Shown one piece after another: positions 7,729-15,465 of a stretch of 41,798 nucleotides of DNA. Where the stretch lies: the NCBI GenBank assembly GCA_965603355.1, contig CBFDCQ010000023.1:1-41798 (forward strand), read 5' to 3'. The position numbers and the translations under genes were made by a program. The notes under the pieces are model-generated. The model was not told the DNA's origin. It saw only the letters and a program-made list of their open reading frames with translations, and did not search any database. The stretch comes from CBFDCQ01 sp965603355 (GTDB taxonomy: Bacteria > Hydrogenedentota > CAZGCA01 > CBFDCQ01). The stretch's first letter is position 1. Every line of letters starts with the position of its first letter.

Positions 7729-8097
7729 ATGAACAGAGCAAAGGCAAAAGATGCCGCGCGTAAGCGCAGACAGCGACGCATCAGGGGAAAAGTAAAGGGC
7801 ACTGCCGACCGACCGAGATTGTCGGTTGACAGGAGTCTCAAGCACATCTACGCGCAGATCGTGGACGACGACGCGGGGAGAACGCTTGCTGCTGCATCGA
7901 GCCTGTCGAAAGAAATACGCGATGAGATCAAATCTGGCGCTAACACGGAAGCCGCCCGCATTGTCGGTGGGCTTATCGGCAAGAAAGCGATCGAGCGCGA
8001 TATTCGCAAGGTTGTGTTCGACAGGGGTGGGCGCATCTACCACGGCAGGGTGAAGGCTTTGGCTGAAGGTGCCAGAAAAGCAGGGCTGGAGTTATGA
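7729..8097 (+). CDS. rplR: 50S ribosomal protein L18
   Basis: This 122-residue protein has a basic N-terminus (R-K-R-R-Q-R-R-I-R-G-K) followed by the L18 core: R-P-R-L-S-V-D-R-S-L-K-H-I-Y-A-Q-I-V-D-D and V-F-D-R-G-G-R-I-Y-H-G-R-V-K-A-L-A-E-G-A-R. It binds 5S rRNA together with L5. It begins 7 nt after rplF and overlaps rpsE by 4 nt. Confidence 0.97.
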   Translation: MNRAKAKDAARKRRQRRIRGKVKGTADRPRLSVDRSLKHIYAQIVDDDAGRTLAAASSLSKEIRDEIKSGANTEAARIVGGLIGKKAIERDIRKVVFDRGGRIYHGRVKALAEGARKAGLEL

Positions 8098-8654
8098 AAA
8101 GGGGAGGGCATGTGAAGGCAGTCGATAATGGGTCGCCCGAGTTCGTTGAACATGTGGTGAAGATCAATAGGGTCGCCAAAGTGGTCAAAGGCGGGAAGCG
8201 GTTCAGTTTTAACGCGCTCGTTGTCGTTGGTGACCAGCGCGGTTCTGTCGGGTCCGGTCTCGGCAAGGCTAAGGAAGTGCCCGAAGCGATACGTAAGGGA
8301 ATGGACCTTGCCAAGAAGGATATGCTTGCGGTGCCTATAGTCGGCAGCACAATCCCGCATGAAGTGATCGGCCGCGCTGGAGCAGGGGTCGTGCTCCTGA
8401 AACCGGCGTCGCCCGGCACAGGCGTTATTGCGGGCGGTGCGGTACGCGCCGTAATGGAAGCGGCCGGCATCAAGAACGTACTTACGAAATCTCTGCGTTC
8501 CATGAACGCGATAAACGTTGTGCGGGCCACCATGGACGCGTTGTCCCAACTGAGAACCAGGCAGGAAGTCGCCGCTCTCAGGGGACGGAGCCTGGCAGAA
8601 GGAGACAGTGCGGTCAATTCGAGTACGGCAGAAGCTGTGGGCGAATCGGACTGA
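8094..8654 (+). CDS. rpsE: 30S ribosomal protein S5
   Basis: This 186-residue protein carries the double-stranded RNA-binding half with V-V-K-I-N-R-V-A-K-V-V-K-G-G-K-R-F-S-F and the second half with G-A-G-V-V-L-L-K-P-A and G-T-G-V-I-A-G-G-A-V-R-A-V. S5 is at the mRNA entry and decoding fidelity region. It starts inside the end of rplR. The next gene is rplO, 23 nt later; rpmD (L30), normally here, is missing. Confidence 0.97.
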   Translation: MKRGGHVKAVDNGSPEFVEHVVKINRVAKVVKGGKRFSFNALVVVGDQRGSVGSGLGKAKEVPEAIRKGMDLAKKDMLAVPIVGSTIPHEVIGRAGAGVVLLKPASPGTGVIAGGAVRAVMEAAGIKNVLTKSLRSMNAINVVRATMDALSQLRTRQEVAALRGRSLAEGDSAVNSSTAEAVGESD

Positions 8655-8677
8655 ACGCGAGGCAGTAGTCTAGCAAA

Positions 8678-9118
8678 ATGAAACTGGATTCATTAGTATC
8701 ATCCGCCGGATCGAGGAAACGGCCGAAGCGTGTTGGACGCGGGCCGGGCTCCGGTCATGGAAAGACATCTTGTCGGGGGACTAAGGGTCAGAAGTCCCGT
8801 TCCGGAGCGCGGATTAAGCCGGGATTTGAAGGGGGACAGATGCCCCTCAAACGGCGACTTCCGAAACGCGGTTTCACTCACGTGAGGAGGCGCAAGATTC
8901 AGCCGGTGAACGTGGGTTCGTTCGGCGTCTTTGATGCGGACAGCGTTGTTGATCCAGGCGAACTCCTGAAGACGGGAATTGCGTCGGCCTCCGGCGGTAG
9001 AATCAAGGTTTTGGGAAAAGGCGAGTTGGACAAGAGCCTTACGGTGCGCGCTCACTATTTCAGCAGCGGTGCGCGCGAGAAGATCGAGCGCGCCGGCGGT
9101 AAAGTTGAGGTGATTTAG
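8678..9118 (+). CDS. rplO: 50S ribosomal protein L15
   Basis: This 146-residue protein has the basic G-R-G-P-G-S-G-H-G-K-T-S-C-R-G-T-K-G-Q-K-S-R-S-G extension that penetrates 23S rRNA, then F-E-G-G-Q-M-P-L-x-R-R-L-P-K-R-G-F and a C-terminal G-K-G-E-L sandwich. L15 is a late assembly protein. It ends 1 nt before the secY start, so the two are tightly coupled. Confidence 0.97.
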   Translation: MKLDSLVSSAGSRKRPKRVGRGPGSGHGKTSCRGTKGQKSRSGARIKPGFEGGQMPLKRRLPKRGFTHVRRRKIQPVNVGSFGVFDADSVVDPGELLKTGIASASGGRIKVLGKGELDKSLTVRAHYFSSGAREKIERAGGKVEVI

Positions 9119-9119
9119 G

Positions 9120-10442
9120 ATGTTGCGGGCGTTTCGTGATGCGTTCAAGATTCCGGAGCTGAAGAACCGGATCCTGTTTACGTTGATGATACTTTCCGTG
9201 TACAGGATAGGCTGTCATATTCCGACGCCCGGCATTAACGGAGGTGCTCTGGCTGCCATATTCGCCGATAAAGGAGGCATTTTCGGTTTCGCGGACCTGT
9301 TAGCAGGGGGAGCGCTGAGCAAGGCGACAATATTCGCGCTTGGCATAATGCCGTACATAACCGCTTCAATCATCTTCTCACTCCTGACGTCTGTAGTGCC
9401 GTATCTGGAGAGGCTTTCAAAGGAAGGGGAAGAGGGACGCAAGAAGATCACGCAGTACACTCGGTACGCCACGATCCTGCTCAGCCTCGTTCAGTCATTT
9501 GGCATATCGGTATGGTTGGAGCGGATCTCGACGCCGGTGAACCCAATAGTCCTGATACCGGGTATACCTTTCAAGCTGCTGACCATGTTGACTTTCACGA
9601 CCGGTTCAGGGTTTATCATGTGGCTCGGTGAGCAGATCTCCGAGCGAGGTATAGGCAACGGTATGTCGCTCATCATTTACACGAGCATAGTGTCGCGAAT
9701 GCCGACGGCTTTCGGTAGAGCCATTGAGTACCTGAGGCGAGGGAGTCTGACCCCTTTCATGGCGCTGCTGCTAGTGGCGGTTATGGTAGTCGTGATAGCG
9801 GGGGTGATCGTACTCACGCAGGCGCAGAGACGGATACCGATACAGTACCCGCGCCAGGTGAAGGGGCGCAGGGTGTACGGCGGGCAGAGGAGTTACCTGC
9901 CGCTGAGGGTGAACCAGGCGGGCGTGATCCCGATCATATTCGCGATGTCTCTGCTCTCGTTTCCTGCAATGCTGAGCGGTGCTTTCAGTAATCCCGGTGT
10001 CAGGAACTTCTTGGCGATGTGGACTAGCCAAGGAAGCGCGCCCTACAGCATTGCGTTTGCAGTATTGATCGTAATGTTCTGTTACTTCTACACGGCGATT
10101 ACGTTCAATCCTACTGACATTGCCGATAACATGAAAAGGTACGGCGGGTTCATTCCAGGTGTCAGACCCGGCAAGTCGACGGCGGAGCATCTGGACTATA
10201 TCATGACGCGAATAACATTTGTGGGTGCGTTTGCCCTGGCCTTTGTGGCGCTCTTTCCCTTGCTGCTTCAAAGAGGTTTGGAGATCGACCCGACAATAGC
10301 GGGTTTCTTCGGTGGGACGAGTCTACTGATCATGGTCGGCGTGGCGCTGGACACGGTAAGCCAGATGGAATCGCACCTGTTAATGAGACATTATGACGGT
10401 TTCATGAAGAAGGGCAGGATAAGAGGACGGCGACGCATCTGA
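9120..10442 (+). CDS. secY: Protein translocase subunit SecY
   Basis: This 440-residue polytopic protein is the channel of the Sec translocon, which exports or inserts unfolded proteins across the inner membrane with SecE, SecG and SecA. Seen directly: the D-A-F-K-I-P-E-L-K-N-R N-terminus, R-I-G-x-H-I-P-T-P-G before the plug, about ten hydrophobic segments, the G-E-Q-I-S-E-R-G-I-G-N-G-M-S-L-I-I signature, and the cytosolic loop with N-P-x-D-I-A-D-N-M-K-R-Y-G-G-F-I-P-G-x-R-P-G. It lies in its standard place after rplO. Many exported proteins later in the window depend on this pathway. Confidence 0.98.
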   Translation: MLRAFRDAFKIPELKNRILFTLMILSVYRIGCHIPTPGINGGALAAIFADKGGIFGFADLLAGGALSKATIFALGIMPYITASIIFSLLTSVVPYLERLSKEGEEGRKKITQYTRYATILLSLVQSFGISVWLERISTPVNPIVLIPGIPFKLLTMLTFTTGSGFIMWLGEQISERGIGNGMSLIIYTSIVSRMPTAFGRAIEYLRRGSLTPFMALLLVAVMVVVIAGVIVLTQAQRRIPIQYPRQVKGRRVYGGQRSYLPLRVNQAGVIPIIFAMSLLSFPAMLSGAFSNPGVRNFLAMWTSQGSAPYSIAFAVLIVMFCYFYTAITFNPTDIADNMKRYGGFIPGVRPGKSTAEHLDYIMTRITFVGAFALAFVALFPLLLQRGLEIDPTIAGFFGGTSLLIMVGVALDTVSQMESHLLMRHYDGFMKKGRIRGRRRI

Positions 10443-10443
10443 G

Positions 10444-11088
10444 ATGCGCATAATAATGATGGGCCCGCCGGGCGCGGGCAAGGGAACGCAAGCAAAGCTC
10501 CTTGCGACGGCACTGCGGGTGCCGCACATATCCACCGGCGATATATTTCGGAGCGCGCGGGCCGATAGCTCGCCGCTGGGCGAACAGGTAAGTGAGTGTC
10601 TGGATCGCGGCGACCTGGTTCCAGACGACGTGACCGTGGCCGTGGTCAAACGGAGGATGAGCGAGAACGATTGCGAGGATGGATACATACTGGACGGGTT
10701 TCCGCGCTCAGTCGTCCAGGCCGAGAGGTTAGAGGAGTTTCTGCAGGAGAGAGAAGACAGGCTGACTCACGTCATAAACATACAGGTTGGTGAGCGTGAA
10801 ATTGTGGAGCGGCTCACGGCCAGACGTTCGTGCCGGCAGTGCGGCGCGGTTTACAACTTGCTGAGCAGCCCAGCAAAGCGGGAAGGTAAATGCGACGTCT
10901 GCGGCGGAGACCTCGTTCTCAGGGAGGACGATAAGAAGGAGACGATACGTAGACGGTTGCGAGTGTACGAGGAGGAGACGGAACCTCTTCTGAAATTCTA
11001 TGAAGACAAAGACCTGCTCGTGACGGTTGACGGTGAGAAAGAGTTCGCAGAGGTCACTTCGGCAATCATGCGGCGTTTGTCACGCTAG
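10444..11088 (+). CDS. adk: Adenylate kinase with zinc-type lid
   Basis: This 214-residue enzyme interconverts ATP + AMP and 2 ADP. The P-loop G-P-P-G-A-G-K-G-T lies at residues 7-15. The AMP-binding region has H-I-S-T-G-D and D-G-F-P-R-S. The long LID domain carries four cysteines (C130, C133, C150, C153), the structural zinc variant found in Gram-positive and many other bacteria but not in E. coli. The secY-adk-map-infA order is the common arrangement. It begins 1 nt after the secY stop. Confidence 0.98.
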   Translation: MRIIMMGPPGAGKGTQAKLLATALRVPHISTGDIFRSARADSSPLGEQVSECLDRGDLVPDDVTVAVVKRRMSENDCEDGYILDGFPRSVVQAERLEEFLQEREDRLTHVINIQVGEREIVERLTARRSCRQCGAVYNLLSSPAKREGKCDVCGGDLVLREDDKKETIRRRLRVYEEETEPLLKFYEDKDLLVTVDGEKEFAEVTSAIMRRLSR

Positions 11089-11148
11089 CGCCGCGTGAAG
11101 GCTGACGTGAGTCGCGCGATGCGCTCGTGCAAAGAGGATCGGAGTCAA

Positions 11149-11940
11149 TTGATAGCGATTCGTTCTACAAAGGAGCTAGAGCTGCTGAGAGAGGCTAACC
11201 GGATAGTCACAACGGTGTTGAAGAGGATCGCTCAAATGGTGCGACCCGGCGTGGCAACGGCGCAGCTGGACGAAGTGACCGAGGAGCTTATCAGGGAGAT
11301 GGGCGCGATACCGGCGTTCAAAGGATACAAGAATTATCCCTGCTCGATCTGCACTTCGATAGATGAACAGGTAGTGCATGGGATACCGTCTGACCGGAAG
11401 CTTGTTGAAGGAGAGATCGTCAGTATAGACGTCGGCACGAACTACCGCGGATATTTTGGTGACGCGGCTGTGACGCTGGCTGTTGGTGAGGTTAGCAGTG
11501 AGAAAGGCAGGTTGATGCAGGTCACGCAGCGGGCTTTGGGATTGGGTATCAAAGCTGCCACGGCCGGCAATCACGTGTCGGACATATCGAGCGCGGTTCA
11601 GACGGAGGTCGAACGAAACGGTTTCTCGGTTGTCCGCCAGTTCGTCGGACACGGGATAGGCACGAGCCCCCATGAGGATCCGCAGGTGCCGAATTTCACG
11701 ACCGGCTCCAGCGGTGCCCAACTCAGACCTGGAATGGTTATTGCCATCGAACCGATGGTGAGCGCGGGCGACGGAGACGTGGAGATTCTTGAGGACAACT
11801 GGACGGCTGTCACTGTTGACAGACAACCGGCGGCTCATTTTGAGCACACGGTTGCCATCAGGGACGAGGGCCGACCGCCGGAGATTCTCACCCTGATCGG
11901 GGGTGAGGAGAGTGTCCGCGAAAATCGGCTGGGCAGTTAG
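11149..11940 (+). CDS. map: Methionine aminopeptidase, type I
   Basis: The enzyme removes the initiator methionine from new proteins, using two divalent metals. From TTG 11149 the metal ligands fall at D94, D105, H168, E201 and E232, each exactly three less than the E. coli ligands (97, 108, 171, 204, 235), and the length is 263 residues against 264. This, and a GGATCGGAG ribosome-binding site just upstream, make 11149 the best start. GTG 11095 and ATG 11119 are in frame but lack a ribosome-binding site. The motif G-H-G-I-G-T-S-P-H-E-D-P holds the ligand histidine. No N-terminal zinc or SH3 extension is present. Confidence 0.96.
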   Translation: MIAIRSTKELELLREANRIVTTVLKRIAQMVRPGVATAQLDEVTEELIREMGAIPAFKGYKNYPCSICTSIDEQVVHGIPSDRKLVEGEIVSIDVGTNYRGYFGDAAVTLAVGEVSSEKGRLMQVTQRALGLGIKAATAGNHVSDISSAVQTEVERNGFSVVRQFVGHGIGTSPHEDPQVPNFTTGSSGAQLRPGMVIAIEPMVSAGDGDVEILEDNWTAVTVDRQPAAHFEHTVAIRDEGRPPEILTLIGGEESVRENRLGS

Positions 11941-11952
11941 CGAGGTCCCGGT

Positions 11953-12171
11953 ATGGGAAAAGAACCTCTGATCGAGGTTGAGGGTACGGTTGTAGAGCCG
12001 TTACCTAACGCGATGTTCAGGGTCGAACTTAAGAACGGTCACAAAGTCCTTGCCCACGTGTCCGGCAAGATGCGAATGCATTTCATTCGGATCCTGCCGG
12101 GGGATCGGGTGAAATTAGAGCTTTCACCTTACGACCTGTCGCGAGGAAGGATAACGTACAGGTTCAAATAG
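11953..12171 (+). CDS. infA: Translation initiation factor IF-1
   Basis: This 72-residue single OB-fold protein has I-E-V-E-G-T-V-V-E-P-L-P-N-A-M-F-R-V-E-L, followed by H-V-S-G-K-M-R-M and the ending S-R-G-R-I-T-Y-R. IF-1 occupies the A site of the 30S during initiation. Canonical length is 72. It sits between map and rpmJ, the usual arrangement. Confidence 0.98.
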   Translation: MGKEPLIEVEGTVVEPLPNAMFRVELKNGHKVLAHVSGKMRMHFIRILPGDRVKLELSPYDLSRGRITYRFK

Positions 12172-12225
12172 CAGGGTGAAGCGCGTGGCAATCGTAAGCC
12201 GGTTGACGCGATTCAGCGGGGAAAG

Positions 12226-12339
12226 ATGAAAGTTAAGAGTTCAGTAAAACGTATTTGCGAGAGATGTAAGATAATTAAGCGCAGGGGAGTCGTGCGCGTT
12301 ATCTGCTCAAAGCCGAGGCACAAGCAGAGACAGGGATAG
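12226..12339 (+). CDS. rpmJ: 50S ribosomal protein L36 (zinc form)
   Basis: A 37-codon reading frame starts at ATG 12226 behind GGGGAAAG and stops at TAG 12337-12339. The peptide begins M-K-V-K-S-S-V-K-R-I-C and has the L36 zinc ligands C11, C14, C27 and H32, ending K-P-R-H-K-Q-R-Q-G. This is the C+ form that binds zinc. Length and position between infA and rpsM are exactly as expected. The 54 nt before it hold no other gene. Confidence 0.96.
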   Translation: MKVKSSVKRICERCKIIKRRGVVRVICSKPRHKQRQG

Positions 12340-12366
12340 CGCGGAGACGCTGAAGGAGTGACTCAA

Positions 12367-12756
12367 ATGGCGCGCATATTGGGTGTCGATCTGCCGAGAG
12401 AGAAGAGAGTCGAGATTGGGCTCACATACATTTTCGGTGTAGGTAAAACGAGGGCCAAAGGAATTCTTGAGGCAGCGGGGATCAGTCCCGACACGAGGGT
12501 GAGGGACCTGACCGAACGGGAAGTAAGTGCTCTTTCCACCGCTATCCAACAACAGGATTACAAGGTGGAGGGTGAACTGCGTCGGGAATTGAGCTCGAAC
12601 GTGAAGCGTCTGGTGGATATCGGGACGTACCGTGGACTGCGGCACCGTCGCGGGCTCCCCGTCCGAGGTCAGCGCACGAGGACTAATGCGCGGACGCGCA
12701 AAGGACCCGCCAAGACTGTAGGCGGGGCCAAGAGGAAATCCCCGGGCAGGAAGTGA
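12367..12756 (+). CDS. rpsM: 30S ribosomal protein S13
   Basis: This 129-residue protein starts M-A-R-I-L-G-V-D-L-P and contains the S13 helix-hairpin-helix with Y-I-F-G-V-G-K-T-R-A and the tail R-G-L-P-V-R-G-Q-R-T-R-T-N-A-R-T-R-K-G. The tail contacts P-site tRNA. I used ATG 12367 rather than the in-frame GTG at 12358; the GAAGGAG at 12352-12358 fits only the ATG. S13 forms the head bridges to L5. Confidence 0.97.
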   Translation: MARILGVDLPREKRVEIGLTYIFGVGKTRAKGILEAAGISPDTRVRDLTEREVSALSTAIQQQDYKVEGELRRELSSNVKRLVDIGTYRGLRHRRGLPVRGQRTRTNARTRKGPAKTVGGAKRKSPGRK

Positions 12757-12788
12757 CGACAGCATCTGCAAGCTAGGGAGGACGAGAG

Positions 12789-13199
12789 TTGGCAAAAGGC
12801 AAGAAAGGCGGCAAGTACAGAAGCTCCAAACAGAGCAAACGAGGGGCGATTCACGTCACCAGCGGAGTAGCTCATGTTCAGGCTACGTTCAACAACACGA
12901 TCGTGACGATCACGGACGCTTCCGGTAACGTCATAGCCTGGGCTAGCGCCGGGACGGCGGGTTTTTCCGGCAGCAGAAAGAGCACCCCGTTTGCCGCGCA
13001 GCTTACGGCTCAGGCTTGCGCGCGGAAAGCGATGGACATGGGTGTAAAAGAGGTGAAAGTACACGTTAAGGGACCCGGTGCAGGCAGGGAATCGGCAGTA
13101 CGCGCGCTTCAGGCGGCCGGTCTCAATGTAACCCTGATCAAGGACGTGACACCTATTCCGCATAACGGGTGTCGTCCACCGAAGAGACGACGGGTCTGA
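12789..13199 (+). CDS. rpsK: 30S ribosomal protein S11
   Basis: This 136-residue protein begins at TTG behind GGGAGGACGAG. It has the S11 core V-A-H-V-Q-A-T-F-N-N-T-I-V-T-I-T-D, the G-x-S-G-S-R-K-S-T-P-F-A-A-Q segment and the ending P-I-P-H-N-G-C-R-P-P-K-R-R-R-V. S11 is on the 30S platform near the Shine-Dalgarno helix. No ATG is available near the right N-terminus, so the TTG start appears genuine. Confidence 0.97.
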   Translation: MAKGKKGGKYRSSKQSKRGAIHVTSGVAHVQATFNNTIVTITDASGNVIAWASAGTAGFSGSRKSTPFAAQLTAQACARKAMDMGVKEVKVHVKGPGAGRESAVRALQAAGLNVTLIKDVTPIPHNGCRPPKRRRV

Positions 13200-13241
13200 G
13201 TACCGCAGAGAGACGAAAACCTTTTTCGACAGGAGGACGAA

Positions 13242-13868
13242 GTGGGAAGATACGTTGGTCCATCATGTAGGCTTTGTCGCAGGGAGCGGACTAAGCTTTT
13301 CCTGAAGGGAGCGCGTTGTGAGACGGCGAAATGCGCCATTGAGCAACGGAACTTTCCGCCAGGAATGCACGGTCAGAGGCGAAGTAAGGAAAAACCCTAC
13401 GGAACGCAGCTGCGCGAAAGGCAGAAGGCGCGGAGAGTCTACGGGGTGGGCGAAAAGCAGTTCAGGAACTACTTCCACCGCGCGGAGCATAGTCCGGGTC
13501 TGACGGGAGATAACCTGCTGTGCTTGCTGGAACGCCGCCTTGACAGTGTTGTGTTCAGGCTGGGTTTCGCCACATCGAGGAACCAGGGGCGTCAGCTCGT
13601 TACCCACAGGCACTTCAAAGTCAACGGCAGGTACGTCAGTTTTCCCTCCTATCTAGTCCGAGCCGGCGATACGATATCTGTAAAGGAGAAAAGCAGGAGT
13701 CTGAACGTGATAAAGGACGCGATGGAGGCGGGTGCCGGCAGAGAGCTTTCCGAGTGGTTGGCGCTTGACGCTGAAAAGATGGAGGGTAAGGTTGTCAGGT
13801 TGCCCAACAGGCAAGACATAGGTATTCCGGTGCAGGAGGAGCTTATCGTAGCGTTGTATTCGCGCTGA
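13242..13868 (+). CDS. rpsD: 30S ribosomal protein S4 (zinc form)
   Basis: This 208-residue protein starts at GTG with G-R-Y-x-G-P and carries the N-terminal zinc site C9, C12, C26, C31. The central F-P-P-G-M-H-G-Q-R-R is followed by an S4 RNA-binding domain with L-E-R-R-L-D-S-V-V-F-R-L-G-F-A and Q-L-V-T-H-R-H-F-K-V-N-G. S4 starts 30S assembly and binds the 5' domain of 16S rRNA. An AGGAGGACGAA ribosome-binding site precedes the start. Confidence 0.98.
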   Translation: MGRYVGPSCRLCRRERTKLFLKGARCETAKCAIEQRNFPPGMHGQRRSKEKPYGTQLRERQKARRVYGVGEKQFRNYFHRAEHSPGLTGDNLLCLLERRLDSVVFRLGFATSRNQGRQLVTHRHFKVNGRYVSFPSYLVRAGDTISVKEKSRSLNVIKDAMEAGAGRELSEWLALDAEKMEGKVVRLPNRQDIGIPVQEELIVALYSR

Positions 13869-13916
13869 TACTGCGGGTTGTCGGTCCAGCGGCGAGGTCG
13901 GGGATAGGCGCGCCTT

Positions 13917-13925
13917 AAAGGAGGT
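13917..13925 (+). promoter_or_regulatory. Near-perfect ribosome-binding site of rpoA
   Basis: AAAGGAGGT lies 9 nt before the rpoA ATG. It is fully complementary to the usual 3' end of 16S rRNA and stronger than most sites in this operon. It follows a 66-nt spacer after rpsD, so rpoA probably has independent, efficient translation rather than coupling to rpsD. Confidence 0.75.
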
Positions 13926-13934
13926 AGATACCAG

Positions 13935-14909
13935 ATGGCACACAAGTCGCTAGAGGTGCCCAAATGGGTTAAAGTGGAAGCGGATGAGTCCGCCAACTAC
14001 GGCAAGTTCGTTGCAGGACCGTTCGAGAGGGGGTTTGGCACGACCGTCGGGAATTCGTTGAGACGCGTCCTGCTGTCCTCGATAAGCGGTGCGGCTGTCG
14101 CTTCGTTGCGTATTGACGGTGTGCAGCACGAATACTCGTCGATAAAGGGTGTCAAGGAGGATGCATCGGAGATAATCCTCAACCTTAAACGGGTGGACCT
14201 GAAACTCCACAAGGAAGACGGCAAAGACGTGGAATTCACGGCCAGTGGGCCGCGAAAAGTGCGCGCCAGCAACGTGTTCAAGGGTAAAGAGGTTGAGGTG
14301 CTTAACCCGTCTCTGCCTATACTCACAATGAGTAAGGGAGCGAAGATCCACATGGTGCTTGAGGTACGCACTGGGCGCGGATATGTGCCCGCGGAACAGA
14401 ACAAGGACGAGGATGCCCCGGTGGGTACGATAGCGCTCGATACCGTCTTTTCCCCCGTGAAGAAAGTCAATCTTCGTATCGAGCATGCTCGAGTGGGTCA
14501 GCGAACCGACTACGACAGGCTGGTGCTCGAGGTCTGGACCAATGGCAGCATTACTCCTGAGAAAGCCGTAAGCACGGCTGCGGAAATCCTCGTGGCGCAT
14601 TTTGATATATTCGTGAAGCTTGAGGAGAAACCCGCCGCCAAACCGCCGACGGATACGCGCGAACAGGAGGAGAGACGCAAGACTCTGGAGAGAACCGTTT
14701 CGGAACTTGAGCTCTCCGTGCGTGCGGCGAACTGTCTGAAGGCCGCGAAGATAAAGACGATCGCCGACCTTGTGCGGAGAACCGATGGCGAGATGCTCCA
14801 GTACCACAACTTCGGCAAGAAATCCTTGCAGGAGATCAAGGAGATTCTGAGCGGGATGGGATTGTCACTGGGGATGTACGCTGACGATCACACGGATGGG
14901 GAAACATAA
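13935..14909 (+). CDS. rpoA: RNA polymerase alpha subunit
   Basis: This 324-residue subunit nucleates RNA polymerase assembly. The N-terminal dimerisation domain (about 1-235) has F-E-R-G-F-G-T-T-V-G-N-S-L-R-R-V-L-L-S-S and I-E-H-A-R-V-G-Q-x-T-D-Y-D-R-L. A charged linker (about 236-255) leads to the C-terminal helix-hairpin-helix domain with L-E-L-S-V-R-A-A-N-C-L-K and N-F-G-K-K-S-L-Q-E-I, which contacts UP elements and activators. Both domains are complete and length is typical. It lies 5 nt before rplQ. Confidence 0.98.
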   Translation: MAHKSLEVPKWVKVEADESANYGKFVAGPFERGFGTTVGNSLRRVLLSSISGAAVASLRIDGVQHEYSSIKGVKEDASEIILNLKRVDLKLHKEDGKDVEFTASGPRKVRASNVFKGKEVEVLNPSLPILTMSKGAKIHMVLEVRTGRGYVPAEQNKDEDAPVGTIALDTVFSPVKKVNLRIEHARVGQRTDYDRLVLEVWTNGSITPEKAVSTAAEILVAHFDIFVKLEEKPAAKPPTDTREQEERRKTLERTVSELELSVRAANCLKAAKIKTIADLVRRTDGEMLQYHNFGKKSLQEIKEILSGMGLSLGMYADDHTDGET

Positions 14910-14914
14910 GGGCA

Positions 14915-15268
14915 ATGAGACACCGCAAGAAGGGAAGAAAGCTTTCCCGTACAGCCGCCCACAGAAAGGCGTTGCTGGCGAACCTGGCCTGCAGCCTGAT
15001 CGAACACGGGCACATAACTACTACGCTTCCGAAAACCAAGGAGTTAAGGTCCCTTGCTGAATCGTTGATCTCCTTGTCTCTCGAGGGCGACCTAAATAGT
15101 CGCAGGCAGGCGCTGGCGACCATCCACAACAAGGATGCGGTGGCAAAACTTTTTGGTGAGCTGGCGCCACAGTTCAGGGAAAGGACAGGAGGTTACACGC
15201 GCATACTGAAGCTCGGGCGACGCTACGGCGATGCGGCGGAGATGGCGCGGATAGAGTTCGTGACATGA
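14915..15268 (+). CDS. rplQ: 50S ribosomal protein L17
   Basis: This 117-residue protein starts M-R-H-R-K-K-G-R-K-L-S-R-T-A-A-H-R-K-A-L-L-A-N-L and ends with G-G-Y-T-R-I-L-K-L-G-R-R-x-G-D-A-A. L17 lies near the exit tunnel. It is the last gene of the ribosomal super-operon, followed 26 nt later by a strong terminator. Confidence 0.97.
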   Translation: MRHRKKGRKLSRTAAHRKALLANLACSLIEHGHITTTLPKTKELRSLAESLISLSLEGDLNSRRQALATIHNKDAVAKLFGELAPQFRERTGGYTRILKLGRRYGDAAEMARIEFVT

Positions 15269-15294
15269 GATGATGGTTCCCATTGAAGCTTGCA

Positions 15295-15334
15295 CGGGGG
15301 GAGGCGCAAGGGCGGCCTCCCCCCGTTTTGTTTT
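15295..15334 (+). terminator. Rho-independent terminator of the ribosomal operon
   Basis: An 11-bp perfect GC-rich stem (15295-15305 pairing with 15315-15325) encloses a 9-nt loop and is followed by TTTTGTTTT. It lies directly after rplQ and before the mreB promoter, so it separates the ribosomal operon from the cell-shape cluster. Confidence 0.93.
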
Positions 15335-15351
15335 GTGGGGGAATAAGATCG

Positions 15352-15381
15352 TTGAATTTGCCGGATGCGCTCTGGTATAAT
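15352..15381 (+). promoter_or_regulatory. Sigma70-type promoter of the mre cluster
   Basis: TTGAAT (15352-15357), an 18-nt spacer and TATAAT (15376-15381) preceded by TG at the extended -10 position. The -10 is a perfect consensus. Transcription would start near 15388, giving a leader of roughly 78 nt before mreB. Confidence 0.8.
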
Positions 15382-15465
15382 GGCATCACGGTGGAATCTA
15401 ATTGGGGCAAGGACGCAAGTTGATGGCGAAGTTGGGCGACATTACTGATTATCGGAGGATCTGAC

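Noticed and set aside
15382..15465. Possible c-di-GMP (GEMM-I) riboswitch before mreB
   Set aside because: Only a GGACGCAAG-like piece matches. The first A-rich GCAAAC block, the tetraloop and receptor, and the closing stem are not found.
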